64,000 bases of DNA from Talpa occidentalis (lineage: Eukaryota > Chordata > Mammalia > Eulipotyphla > Talpidae): NCBI RefSeq assembly GCF_014898055.3, contig NW_023601212.1:32662329-32726328 (forward strand), in the 5' to 3' direction. Below the pieces are notes generated by a model. That model was not told where the DNA came from. It saw only the letters and a list, made by a program, of their open reading frames with translations, and did not search any database. Positions 27,001 to 42,000 of the stretch are shown here, piece after piece. Positions within the stretch are counted from its first letter, which is position 1; the number at the start of each line of letters is the position of its first letter. The translations under genes and the position numbers were made by a program.

Positions 27001-30000
27001 AGGGTTTCCTATAGCCCATAATTTCTGTAACCCATTGTGGCCCAATTCATCAGCTATCACCTTTCCTACCTACAAGACTGGCATTTAGACCATAAAAAAC
27101 TTTCATTTACACTGTACCCCTTCTAAGATCTTCTCAACAATCACTAAATTATCTGCCAGATAAGAAACTGTTATAGCTCATCAACTTTGTCCTACAACTA
27201 AGCTAGATTAACAGACAGCAAAGGAACTAGACCAGTGAGTCTCATACTGTGATCAGTCCTTGAACCACAGCTGCACAGTTATCACTTGGTGTCTTGTTAG
27301 CATTCTCAAGTGTATTCTCAGTACTGTCCTAGTATTAGACATTTTAAGGGGCCTCCCTGGTGGCACAAGGGGTTAAGCACCGCAATGTGAAGCAATCCGC
27401 AGCCTCTGCAGCACGAGTTCGATCCCCGGCCGTCCAGGAAGCAGCCCACATGGCACAGCAGACCTCTCCTGTCTCGCCCGCTGCTCCCCTCAGCAGTGTA
27501 TTTTCAGTCTGCCTGACTGTTCTGCTCCCTGCTCTGTCTCTGGTGAATCCTCTCACCTCCCGCATCTCTGGCCTGTACCCCAGCTCTTGTATGCATAAAT
27601 AAATAAATCTTTAAAAAAAAAAGAAATTTTAAGAACAGGACTCAGTAATCTGTTTTAATAAGCTCTCCAAGTGATTATGTAAAACTTCTGTTTTCAATTA
27701 TAAAAGTCTAAATAAGAATTTTGAAGAATAACTATTTTTCCCATTCCTCTAACAATTTTGTTTTTTTCTATTTAACAACTATTTCTATAATAAAAAAATA
27801 TTTTGGAAACTTGGAATATATAAAAATGCAGATGTTACCCACAATCTCATACCTGAGATAGCACCATTTTTAGGCTTATTCAGGAACTTTTAAAGAGTCA
27901 TAGTTATAGGTTCAATTCTTATAAATATACACTTAGATATCTGCTTTGGCTACTGATTCTGTTTTATCTGTTCTTATGCCATGACACACCATCTTCATTA
28001 CTAAAGCTTTACTACTTGTTTTAGTATGATGGATTAAAGTGCATTCTTGCCTATTTTTTTCAAAGACATTTTAGTCATTCCCATCAAAACATTTTTCAAG
28101 ACAAACTTTTAGATCATTTTTCAAATGAGAAAAAATTTGATTAGATTTCATAATTTGAAATGAGCTGACATTTTCAATGTCTCCCTACTTAAGACATGGT
28201 ATTTCTCTTTTATCCTAGTTTCCATTTACTCTTATTTTGGTTATATTTTGGTAATTTTTTTCATGCACTCTTGCATGTTTCTTGTTACTATTACTCCTAA
28301 GCAATTTATTCATGTAAGTTACTTCTAATTAATGTAAAAGGGGTGTTGTTCAATTACAATTTTAAACTTGTCTTAATTGATGGTTAGGATACCGCTAGGC
28401 TAAGAAGAACTATCTTGTTAGAGAAAATAAACACTTGTTGGTATTACCTTATTACAGGTATAAGAGTAAGTTACAGGACTATCATAAGAGTCTTCTTTAC
28501 TGTCTAAATATTGTTTCTCTACTACACAGTGAGTTATCCATACATTTTCTTCTTGACTATATCCTCACAGAAACATGAAAAATGAATAAATAAATAAGCC
28601 CTGTTACATCAGTAACAGAAAAATAAAGGGCAAATATGAGATACAGAATATATGAATACAGACACTGCAAAAAAAAAGACCTCTGGAAAACAAATTAGAT
28701 GCTTTTAGCCTCTGACTCATCAAGCCAACTTTTGGAAATCTATCCCACAGATTCACCACAGATATGAAATAGTCTGTGTTCAAAGTTACTCACTACAAAA
28801 AAAAAAAAAAAAGTTACTCACTGCAGCACTGTTTGCAAAAGCAAGACTACCAGCAATTTGAATGCCCAGTTTATATGAAGGACTTGAATAACTGCATATA
28901 TACATATATAGCTCTTTAAAAAAAAATAAGATTTCCATAATGGTGAGATTAAAAATACACACACATACACACACACACACACACATAATGTGTTGCCTTT
29001 TCTCTAAGAAATGGGAGGTGTTGGGGGTCTCCCTGGTGGTGCAAGGTGTTAAGACGCAACCTATGAAGCTATCCGCAGCTACTGCACAATGAGTTCGATC
29101 CCTGGCCAGGGAGTTACCTATATGGCGCAGCAGAACTCTCCTGACTCACCTATATCCTATTTGCATAAAATGGGAATCAAATGAAAATGGGACTTACAGT
29201 AGGAGTGAGAGGAGAATGAGGTTGGCAGGGATGAGAACCTTTTCATTTTATACCTTTTTTAATTGTTTGGATTTTTGAATCATGCAAATGTATTACCTAG
29301 CTAAAAAACTAACAAAGTTTAAATATAAAAAGTCTATTTTATAAGCTACAGTCTTTGTTAAATCAGTATTTTCTTCTTAAGAGCACTTTCATATCAAAAA
29401 ATAGGAAAAATGGGCAAAAGTGGTAGAAAACTACTCATTGATTATAAGAAACACCTAACTATAATTAATGTTAAAGAATCCTTTTTAAAAGAAACATAAA
29501 AAGCAATATTGTTGAAATCAGAAGTTGGCAATCCGTAAACTGATTTTGTATAGCCTGTGAGCAGAGAATGGGTGTTCGGGTTTATAGGGTTGTGAAGAAA
29601 AAATAAAGATATGCAACAGCTATGTGGCCCACAAAGTCAAAAGTATTTACTCTCTGGTCCTTCACAGCCAACATTTGCTGACACCGTTCGAAATAATGGC
29701 GTCTTTACATGTCCTTGGTGAAGCAGCAGCAATATAGCCGAGTTACCTTATATGTGCAGATAGTCAATTTCCTCTTCCTGGTTTCGGTGTTTCTCTGCAG
29801 TAAGGTATTACACATCTGGAAAACCTGCTGCATGACGGCATCTTGTCTCAGATCATCACGGCCCTTCAGAATAACCAAACACAGTTCATTTTCATATTAG
29901 AAAATCACACACAGACTCATTTGAGGGTAGCAAAAGGGCACTCAGAAATCAATCTGAGCATCTGTGCTCCTCTTAACAGTCTCTTAAATATTTAAGACCT

Positions 30001-33000
30001 AATGCTGTTCTTTCATTTAGAATAGGCAATAATACTGGGTCCACAGACCAGTTTAGAGGAAAGAATGTCCCCTAGCTTCTTTAGTGATGAGACTAATTGG
30101 AACTCTACCTGAGGGAACACAGCAGGAAACTGGGCCAAATGGTGGTTCTCTCAACCCCTCTTTAGCAAGACCTAGAGAGCAGTAAGGGAGGAACTTGGAC
30201 CCTTTGGGGGATGTGTATAGGACTTGGCACAGTGCCACACTCAGGATCTTAAAACAAGAATCTTGACCTTGAACTGTTCAAGAAAATAAGCAAAATTACC
30301 AAAATTTTTTCTTTTACAAACAAGTAGATTATCAACTCCATCAAATGTATACATGTTACAAATGTTCTTTTACTTCAGTCAACTGTTAAAATAATGATGA
30401 TCTTTCAGAGACACACACGAAAAATGGGGGAGGTACTCTGCATCTAGAAAATAAGTGTTTCAATCCTGAAAGTTTTCTCTACTTTTAACTATTGAGGATA
30501 AAAACAAAGATCCAAATAAAGCAGGAAGAAAATAGCAGTTATCATTCAGTTTTGACTTTTCCCCACGGGCCCTCTAAGAACCACGCAGCGAAAGGCTCAC
30601 CTTGACAAGCTGCCGCCTCTCCTTGCCATCAGAGCCTAAACAGTCAATTATTTTTGGTAAATTTAAACCTCCTGCTAAACGAAATTCTCCTTTAAATGAC
30701 TGTATAGTCACCAGGTTTCCATATTCTCCTGTGGGGTCCACCTAATAAAAAGTACAAGTATGATAATAGGTAGAAATGCTATTTGCATTTAAAGAAAAAT
30801 GCATTATAAATGACAATTTTAATATTAAACACAGGAATGAAGAATAGTATGCTGTTTGTTAAGAACTGGAGCTTTATTATTTCTTTGACGTTAGAAAAGT
30901 TTAAAGATGACAAAAGAACACAATTTAACTCCCTAAATATCTCTTAATAAAACTAGTGCATACAAAATTAGAACAGTTATCACTATGAACCTTTGAAAAA
31001 GTAGGATTCAGATCTTACCATTTAACTTTCTATATGTTAAGGCATACAAGAAATAGCCGTCTCCTCAGAGACAGAGGTAAATTGTAGAAAAGGGTGGTGA
31101 GATGTTTTCTAGCATTTTCAGGAAATCTAGCATTTTCAGGAAATATTCAGCCAAATAACTTTCCTGGTATAGTTGGAAAGATACTACTTAACAGCTATGA
31201 TGTAGCTACATTTCAAATCAAACAATTACAGATATTAAGCACTAAACCGCTAATATGAAGAAGAGATTTATAATGTTGTTAAAATAATCATATTCTAGAC
31301 TGTGATCTTTATTATTACATATATCCTTGACCACATGGTACTTCTAGCAATAAACTATCATTACACATAGCTGAAAGTAGCATTGTGTATATTACAGCAA
31401 ACAAGTATAATACATCACAGCCAACACATTCTAATGAATATAGAATTTTAAAAAATACAAAATAATTTAAAACTTTCTTGCCAAGTTAAAAATTACTCTT
31501 GGGAGAAGTACACTAACTCTTTCTTCTGGTTAATGAAAATAACCAGACTAGATATAACTAGACTTCCTTTCCAAGAAAGAGGGGAGTTGTAAAATTGAAA
31601 ACAAGGAAGAGAAAGCAGGAGAGGCCTTTAATGATGTAAAAACTTGGGCAAAGGGAATCTAATAAAGAAAAACTATAGCTTAGTACAAATGAAATTGCAA
31701 AAAAAGGTGATTTCAAATGGTTGAACTTAATAAAAAAGAATTTAGTTTAATCAAAACAGTTAATGGTGACTTACCTTAATATCCATAGTAGGGACAATAA
31801 CATCTTCTAAATTCCTAAGTTTAGTAATTGGCTGGTCTGCTGGAATAGTAATACCTTCTGTATTTAAAATAAAGAGGTTTTAGTGACAACTGCAAATTTA
31901 GAAACACCAAAAGTAAAGCAAGGGAATTCAGCAGATGCCATAGGCCCAGCAGATGCCAGGGGCTAACCTGTGGGTCTGGTCCTGCCTGCATGAACTGCCT
32001 GAATGTCTCCCAGGGCCTGGGAGATACTGTGCTCAGGGTCAGAGCACACCAACAGTTAGCAGGGCTTATATATGAATCTGCAGTTACCTGCCACTGTCAT
32101 TAAACCATATTCCATTCAAGGTGCCAAGCAGAACATCTTTGAATAATTACATACAGTTTGTGTAGCACACAGGTCATGTGCTCTTGTCATTATTAAATGT
32201 GACTAAAGGATATGACAATATTCTTTGCTTACTTACAGGAAAAAATGCTATGAGAAGTTCTACTTTTAACCTAAATAAGAATTTAAGATATGATTCTGAC
32301 CAGAAATAGGAACACAATTATTAAAGTATAAGGACAGAGATTCTTCTAGTGAAGTCACATAACCAAATACTACATCAGCCTGTATGTGAATAGACACAGC
32401 AGGAAGAGTGATAGATTACATGCAAGGCATTCTAACACTTATGGAGGAAATTTTTAAGTGCTAGGGCACAGTGATTTACCAATATCATTTAAAAAAACCT
32501 TGACCCTAAAACTCTCAATTATTCAATTATTTTAGTGTTTGCAACCAGATGATTACCCAGAAAAATCATATAATTGATTTAGTGCAGTTAGCTACAGTTT
32601 CACCAAAAGATATTAAGTAACGAAATGGATGATATGTAATTATAATCATTGGGACCTTCATATCTGTAATTACACTACTGTCTGTAATTTTAAACGGATC
32701 TACATATTAGGTTTTATAATTAATGCATTGCTATAGAGAATAACATAGCAAGAAAGCAACAATCATTCTTTCAGATACATACTTCTCTGCATCTTCCACT
32801 GAGTAGCATCTAGGTTTGCTAATATAATATAAGCATCACAAAGAGCCTCTACACTTTTGACCATTTGAGGTCTCCTACTTCTGATAGTTTGTATTATTTT
32901 GTTTGCAGCCTCTGTTCGATCCTATTAATAAAGGACAAAAACATTATATCAGGAAATATTCAACATTTTAACTTTTCAGATTTATAATAATGAGGAAAAA

Positions 33001-36000
33001 CAGGATTTATGCACATATCCAGACAATGGAAAGACTAAGTCCCTCAGACAGAAAACAAAACAGTCACTCAATGAATGAAGTAATTAAAATATGCAATAGT
33101 AAATTACTTGGGTAGCTTTCCAAATCCATTTTTTCTTTGCTATTACTGGGAAGAAGAGAGTAAAACACAATTAGTATCTCCCATACTTTGAGAAATATGC
33201 AGAAATTCTGAACCAATTTTAGGCAGCATCCTAATAACAAAAGGATTTATGAACTGAATAGTGTCAGCAAAACACATTCTTAGAATCCCTGAGACTTAAA
33301 GGAATTTTGGGTGGAAAGAATGAATCTCTAAAGTCAAAAAGGTAGAAATATTAAATTCAAATACCTCATCCAGCTGAGAGCTTTGTTTAGGTGCATTTTT
33401 AGTTATTCTAATCCTTCTTGCTGCCTCTGGTTTAGTCAGAAATTCATCTTTGTTTGCATTTGCTAAGGCCAGTATAATAAACAAAGTATGATGGGGGTGA
33501 TCCATTGAAATTCTAGAGATGAGCTGTCAGAAAATAAGGAATTATTACTTTTAAGCAAACAAATAGAAAATGCATAATCTTTTAAATTTTGCTTAATGTC
33601 CAGGTATGTGTTGCTATTTTAGATACTGCAGTGGATGGAGTGTATGTATATGCATGAGTCACAGGGGTACATAGGGAGTACGACAGAGAAAATGAGTAAC
33701 TTATGTGGGGTAGGAAGAAACAAAAGGAAATCTTTATTCTTGTCCTTATATAATACCACGCATATGACTAAAATGTTTTTGTATTTCCATTTCCTAGAGT
33801 GGAACAGTAATATAAAGATTCTATAGTATATAATGATACAAAAACAAGCAATTTTTGCCCTCTGATTTGCTAATCTGCAAATTAAAAAAAACAGAATCTT
33901 CTGACCACTGGGTCGTTGTTTGCTGATCTGCCCTTTTGGTTCTTCTTATTTTGTTCTGATTGTCAGGTTTACTTACATTATTGAGGACTTCATGAAATCC
34001 TAGGCCTCCCATCATCTTGGTCCCCATTCTAGCAGCCAGTTGGTACATCAGAGGCAAAAATTTGTATGATGGAATCTTCATTCCATCTCTCTACCGTTAA
34101 AAAAAAAAGTTAAGAAACAATTCAATTTCAAAGTTTCATATCTAAACAAATAAATTATTCTAAGATAATGCTCATCTACTAGAACACTATCTAGAGCTTA
34201 TTACTAAAACTTCATCAAGTAATTTTTTTGTCCTTATCACTTATTTTATTTGCCAATCTTTCTAAGGGTATTCTAGATCAATTCATCTCTAAGTCATATA
34301 TTTGATACTAAGTTAAAGTGGAGTCAGAACTAGGATACTTGACATTGATTATATTCCAGTGAACTCAAAGAGGACGAATGTGGATCTGAAAGTCTACTGT
34401 GATCTTGCCTCCTGAGAAGTCAAGAGGGTAATAAAATGAAAGAACTATTTTCCCCTTTATGCTAAAGTAAAGGACTTAATGGACACGAGTAGCAGAGATT
34501 GGTTGTTTCTATTATAAATCTTATTCTTTTCACCCAGGACAACCACGTACTTTTAAACTTCAAACTGACTGCCAATATATATCTTGTTAACATAACCTTA
34601 GAATTAGGTATCATCAGTAAAACTTAAGATTTTTAAATAAAATCTTATGAAATATTGCCACCTTTGTTATCCATTTACCAAAGTAATTCACCGTAAACAT
34701 CTCAGAAAAAGCAAAAAGCAGGAGAAACCCTTGCTTGTGACCACATTTTTACTTGCTTTCCAAATCCCCCAATCTAACATTCTGGGTAATTTCCTGTGGT
34801 AATTGCAAACACAGAGGAAAAGACCCACAGAAATTCTGTCACATCCACATAAACCTGCATCACCAGTGCTAATCATGTACTAGTGAGAAGAGCAACGAAC
34901 CAAGTGGGGAAAATATGCCACGACAATGGGCGGCTAGAGTATCAGACCACAAAGGAAGACTTGCCTTCATCATGCCATTGACTTCAGAAACACCAGAATT
35001 TTCAAGCCAGAGAGAACAAAGACGAAATATCCACATATCATGTTCTTCTCCACTTAACAAGCAATTGATGTAATTTTCAACTGCTTTACATAAGAAACGT
35101 TTACGATCCTCTTTCAGTGCTCGGAGGGCACATTCATCCAGCTCTAGCTCTCGCTGCACCTTTACTGTGTATCTTGCGTGGGATAATTAAAGAAAAACAC
35201 AAAGCCATTACATTTTATACAACTCCAAAATCATACAAAACATACAACAAACACAATGAAAAATCAGGTTTCCATTCCAGGAGAAAAAGCAAAATTCTAG
35301 GATTATAAAAGGAAGACATTTACTTTTGTCTGAAAATAAAAAATTGAAAAGCTATCCTAGGCAGCCAAGGTATTTAGTTAACTTTCTTCTCTAGTTATAC
35401 AGGCAGGCTTAAATGAAGGCTTTCATTATATCAAAATAGGTAACTCTTCTGTATTTAATTTCAACACCTATCTTGTTTTCAACAGTGACACAAACCAACC
35501 AACCAAAAATGCACAACAAAAAACTAAAATCTATCTACTCTGCAATAAACTCAGAACCAGAGCATGAATTCTTCAGGAAAAAAGTATGTCAAAGTCTTAC
35601 ATATTAATCTAAGTTTGGGCTAACCACTTTAGAGCCAAGACATCTAAATATACGTAAGCCAAGCTTTAATGCTTTAAGCTACCAGATAAAAATAAGACCA
35701 AGTCACATTTTCTTACACTAACACATTCACTCAGTAAACTGGTGCACATCAAAAATGTAACCTAGTTACCTGTTGGTCTGAATTTTATGTTCCCTAAGAA
35801 GGCCCACTTCCTCTTTGGCCCTTTTTAGGAGAGCTTGCTTGTTTTCAAATTCTGATGATTTCATGTAGTTTTCGATTCTCTGGTACTGAGTGTCTGAGAA
35901 CCGTGCTAATGACAGAAATGCCTTCATTTTTCCATTTCTGAGCTCATCATTGTTTTCTCCATCATAATTTCCAGCAACTTCCACTGCCTTCAAGAAAGCA

Positions 36001-39000
36001 TAAGTCATTTATATTTACAGATACTGAATGCATCTAAAGGATCACTCAGATTGAAGTCACAGTTACACTAAAGTTTAACATATATAAACTAAGTTATATG
36101 AAGTACAGTATTTTCTTCACATTTCAAACAACTTTGGCAGTACAGAAATAAACAAAACAGTTAATATTTGTAAGGAACTATGCAAAAACAAAGGATTATA
36201 TAGAACTTAAAAGTCTTGGTCCTATTTTTGAGGGTGGTGGGGCTACAAATGAATGAAAGCTGACTCATATCTTCCTTAGCTAGCTATTTTTGTAAATAAA
36301 TGAAAGAAGATAAGGGTCAGAAACAACCTGCTGAAAGAGTAGATGCTACTGGGGAGACAGAAGACATATCTGGGTTTACTTTCAAAATATGCTTCTTTTG
36401 TTGTATTTTTCTACCTTATTTTGACCTAAAGATTATATAGAGCCAAAACAAATATGGAAAGGTGAAATTATACTTTTATTTGCCCCTGATGAAACAGTGT
36501 ATTCATGCCAAACAACTATCTTAAGGGCTGTTCAAAAGTCTTACCTTTTCTAGATAGGTCTGCATGATAACTGTAGGATTTTCTAAGCAAGTTTCTGCCA
36601 ACCAGTTACCACAAACTCTCAGACACTCTGTGTATATAAGCCTTAGGTTGGGATCATTCTGCACAGAAAAAGAAAAATCTTAAAATGTAATTACTTATCA
36701 TAACTGTACCAAAAAAATTCTATGTAGGGGGAAAGGAAGGTCAAAAATGTTTTTTTTTTCTCATCTGTTTTCAACCAAGCACCTATTTTAATAAATCCAA
36801 GTATGTAAGTTTACAAACTAATCATCCTCTATTGTTTGTTATTATTACCATTATTGGAGCAACTCACATTTATTGAGTAGTTTATATTCCAGGTACTTTC
36901 TAATAGCTTTATGTATATTAACTCATTTAATACAATGAGTACTGTGAAATGAGTACTATTATTATCCTTAATTTGTAGAGTAGGAGACTAACACAGAGGG
37001 AGGTATATCTAGCCAGTCTTACTACAGCACCCATATTGTTACACAGTATTTGTTTTCTTTTTTTTAAAGATTTTTTTATTTATGCATGCAAGAATTGGAG
37101 TAAAGACCAGAGGTACAGGGGGTGAGAGGATTCACCAGAGACAGAGTGGGGAACATAACAAGCAGATTGACAGAAATACACTGCTGAGGGGAGCAGTGAG
37201 TGAGACAGGAGAGGTCTGCTGCGCCATGTGGGTCAGCTTCCTGGCCAGGGATGGAACTCATGCTGCAGTGGCTGCAGAAACTTCACAGTGCTGAGACTTA
37301 ACCCCTTGCGCCACCAGGGAAGGCCCTGTTATACAATATTTCAACATCTTATATCAGCTCCCAGGGCTTTGGTATATTGATGAAACCTCTACTAAGGGAG
37401 ACTGTAACTACAAGTGCCTGATACAACAGGAAGGTAAACTGACTGTTTACTACACTAGGTAAACTATACTAGGCAAGTGTAGGTCAGAGGAACACCACTG
37501 TGGCCAAACTTGAAACACTTCATGATTCCTGAAAATGCTCTACTCTGTCCACTGTGTGCCTGAGATAGAGCTGTAGAAGCAACCAAGTTTGCAGCAACTA
37601 ACATACACACCATATGTCCAGAGTATTTGGACTGACAACTTGCTGACTTGCTTTCTCTGCCATCTGTTCTCAGGCATTTCTGCTTCCATTTTCTAATTTT
37701 CAGATTCAAATTTCAGTGTGAAAAATTTCATGTTTGTTTTCCACATACCCCTCTTGACTTGTATAGGAAGTTTTTTTAAAAAGGTTTAACACTGCGATAA
37801 ATTAATCTGACACATGGTGGGCTGACAGAACTGTAAATAGGAGAAATGAACACTTTCCAAATTTCTTTTTCAAATATTACTTTTCAAGACTCCTTTTTTT
37901 AAATTTCTTATTCAGGGTCAGTAATTGTATAGCTTAAATAAAACCGTGAATTTATTAAAAACGCTTTAAAGCACCATAATTTTTATAACAGGTAAATACA
38001 AATTTAGCCCATTTAAAAAAAGCATACCTCTGTACAGCAAGCATCCAACTTCTTGATCATTTGTTTGAGAATATTCAGGGCAAGACTCTGCTCCTTTTTT
38101 GCCCAGAATACTTGTGCTTCCTCTAGTTGCCACTCAGAGACTCCATGACTGGCTGAATTATACTGTTTAATTTGAAATATCGCCCTTTCAGGTAGCTGAA
38201 ATGACACATGGGAATATTTTTACTGTAACAACTTAACTACCATTAAGAATAATCATGAAATGCTAAGCAAAATAAGCCAGAAAGAAAAAGAAAAATACTG
38301 GATGGTCTCACTCATAGCAGGAATCTAGAAAACTTAAATAAGGGACCAGGAAGAAGAATAACTATAAGAAAGAAAATATCAAAATCAACATACAACTATG
38401 AACCAGAGACACTCTATGGAGGGTGGGGGGCGGGGAAAGGAGGGCTTGGGGTCAAAATAAGGGGGTTGTAATTGTATGGGGAATATAAAAATAAAATTTA
38501 AATTTAAAAAAATATTGCCTAAAAAAAAAAGAAGAATCATGAAAGCAGAAACTACTATTTGTTGAGGACATGACTGTTTGTCAGGGACTGTCTTAAGCAT
38601 ATCTCTACCTGCCTTCTCCAGGCCCTATTACTGTCTGTCTTTATATATACATATATATGTATGTACACACAGTATATAAAATCATTCAGTTGTTATCAAT
38701 ACAGCAAGTTAAGTAACTTCTCATTTGTAACAGGAAACTGAGACTTAGAGAAGGTGCAAGGCTTAAAGCCCTGTGCCAGGCTTAAACTCAGGTCTAATTC
38801 CAAAATGGAAGATTTTAAACAATTATGCTTTAAAGTATTTTAATAGCCAGCCACCACTGTCCCTCAATGACATTTCATTTTCACTCATGCTTTGTATTTC
38901 CTGAGTGGTAAAAGGAAAGCTCAAGAGGTGAGATAATATGCTTTTTTTAAGTCTTATTACCTGTATGTTCTTGAAAGTCCGGGCTAGTACAGAGAGCTCT

Positions 39001-42000
39001 ACAAGGTGCTTGGTGAGAATGTCTTTAAGACATTCTCTTTGGGAGTGCGCCATTTCTTTTTCCATCAACATCTCCAAAATGACTGTGCGTAGAGCCATGA
39101 TAGGCTCCTGAAAACTGAAATCACTGTCTTTAAGAAGCTGGGAGTGTTTCCGCCACTTCATGTACACCTCAGAAGGCTGTCTACCTGTGACTGATCTGAA
39201 AGTCAAATCATAGAGTTCGTGTGAGCAAGAGAAATGCAAACAAAATTGCTGTTATGCAGATACTGAAATGTAAGATATAATAAAAAGGCGTTTTTGCAGT
39301 AACAAACTGGAACTTCTAAATCACCTGAAATATGGACCAAAGTTTCGAAAAGTAAAAAATTATCAGAACTTTGAGACTCAGCAAAGAGGTCACAGATGAT
39401 GAACATTTTAAAAGATTTTCTTAAAGACACCCTTCAACTTCACAAAAAGCTATCCTTTTAAATAAGTATTCTGCTGAAGTGAGAACACATTCATCAGTCT
39501 ATGGCACAGAATGCCTACACCTCTAATCCCACTTCACTGATAAAAAGAGACATGTCAGCATAGGAACGGAGTAAAACCATTAAGTACTGTGCCTGCCAGG
39601 CCCAGGGCATGCTGCTATGCCTAACTCTAGCTGTTAAAGAAATCATAATCAGTACAGGACATGCTGGCATCTAGAGGAGGTTTTACTTAGCAACATCACT
39701 AAAAGAAGATGCATATTGTACAATTAGTTAGGTGAACAGTATGTTTCCTGCGTCTTCAAAATGAGCAATACTGTCCAATCCTCCAGGAATACTATATTGA
39801 GAGAAATTAAGATGAAGCAGGAAGACTAAGAAAGTGACAAGGTGGTAACTATGAAATGAAACTCTTTTAGCTGTTTGACAACCAGAGAAATAATAACACA
39901 TATTCCAAGAACAGGAAGGTCTCAAACTTTTTAATGTCAGAAACCGCTTTTTACTTTATACACTTTTCATACAAATTATTAAAGATCCTGTAGAACAGGG
40001 ACCTTTCTTCAGTAAAGACTGCTTGAAACCAGCAGAAGGCCCCCGGAGGAGCCAGAGGTGAGCTGGGAAGTTCGCCAACGCCAGGCCCCTTCTGGCCAGC
40101 AGTCTGAGCCCAGAGGGGAGCAGGCACCCACCGCTGGGGCAGACCGGGCGTGCAGGGGAATATGTCCCCATATCGCCATTTTAGAACAGGGACCTTTCTT
40201 CAGTAAAGACTGCTTGAAACCGGCAAAGGTCCCCGGAGGAGCCAGAGGTGAGCTGGGCTCACCTTCTGGCCAGCAGTCCAAGCCCAGAGGGGAGTGGACA
40301 CCCACCACCTGGGCAGACCGGGTGCACAGGAGAGTGCGTCTCCCCATCACCACTTTAGAACAGGGACCTTTCTTCAATAAAGACTGCTTGAAACTGGCAG
40401 AAGGCTCCCTGTGGAACCAGAGGGAAAAGGTTCCCTGTGCAGTCAGAGGTGAGCTGAAGGCCCCCACAAGCCTCGTCCTACCTGGCAGGAAGTTGGAAAC
40501 CAGGGAGGGATCCAGTGATCTGGAACCCAGAGTGCAATCCAGCTGCCTAACCTCCAGGGAAGTTTGTGGGACCTCAAGACACACATTTGTAATTAAACAC
40601 AGAAGGAGGAAATATTCTGTGCCAGCAACAATTAACATACTTAAAGTACCACTGCCTCACTAGACTTCTGGCTAACAGTATTTCACTTGTTTAGACCGCC
40701 AGTTCCTGAACCCCACAAAGAGCACACCAAAAAGATGCCGGCCAGTACCAGCAACACAGTGTGCCAAGGCATATAGCAAATTAGAAAACAGGCAGTAGGG
40801 AGTAGAAAAACTACATGCAACCCAGCAACTCCTCAGGAAAAAGGCACACCACAAAAAGAAAACCACCCCCCAGATTGCAACGACAGTAACTTGGAAGAAC
40901 TTCTGAGCCTTCCAGAAGGAGAATTTAAAATTGCTGTGATTATGACTGACACAAGTCATAAAGGAAAACAATGATAAGGGAAAAATAATCAACGATCAGA
41001 AGAATGAAATTGAGTCCCTAACGAGGGAAGTAAAAGAAATGCAGGAGATCAAAGAATTAATGGAGGAGCTAAAGAACTCTGGGAAAAGCAATGAAAGCAG
41101 AATAGATGAAATGGAAGAATGAATAAGTACTCTTGAAGACACAGAAATAAAAAGAACCAAAACAGAAAAGGAAAAAGAAGTATGAAGGAAAAAGACCGAA
41201 GAAAGACTTTGGGAACTACCTGACTTCATGAGGAAGGAAATATAAGAGTTATAGGAATCCCAGAAGGAGAGGAGAGAGATGTAGGAACAGAGAAAATATT
41301 CAAGGAAATAATAGAAGAGAACTTCCCAAACGTGAAGAAGGAGCTGAAAATTGATATACGAGAAGCAAGAAGAGCACCAAACTTCTATGACAAAAGGGAA
41401 AATACGGCAAGACACATAATAGTAAAGCTCCCAAGAATCCAAGACAAGGAAAAAATAATGAAGCTGACAAGAGGGAAGAAACAGATAACGTTCAAAGGAA
41501 AACCAATCAGACTGACATCAGACTTCTCCAAAGAAACACTATGGGCAAGGAGAGAGTGGAGGGATATAGTCCATAGACTCCAAGAAAACAAATGCCAACC
41601 AAGAATATTCTATCCCGCAAAGCTCTCCTTCCTCTATGAAGAAAGAATAAGGACCTTCCCAGACAAACAGAAACTCTGAAATTTCATTACGACTAAACCC
41701 CCACTCCAAAAAATACTACAAGGAGTCCTAAAGCCAGAACCTCAGAGAGACGAATAACAACGAAAAAAGGCCAAAAAAAAAGTTATTAATAGAATAAATA
41801 AATAAAATCAAAGGAAAGACAAACACAATGGCAAATACAGATGCTAACATATCAATATTAACTCTAAATGTAAATGGACTAAACTCTTCAATAAAAAGAC
41901 ACAGAGTTGCAGCCTGGATTAAGAAACAAAACCCAACCTTTTGCTGTCTCCAGGAAACACATTTAGCTACAAAAGATAAAAATGGGCTCAAAGTTAAAGG

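Larger units (their letters stand above)
29864..33364. other. ATM introns 52-55, between exons
   Basis: Apart from exons 53, 54 and 55 (listed), this stretch is AT-rich intron with no young insertion. A CpG-poor, moderately GC-rich segment at about 31930-32060 was seen but not identified. Confidence 0.6.

Noticed and set aside
40009..40663. Overlapping long frames on both strands (209 and 201 residues)
   Set aside because: They lie in the repeated GC-rich 5' UTR of the full-length L1. The internal repeats explain their length.
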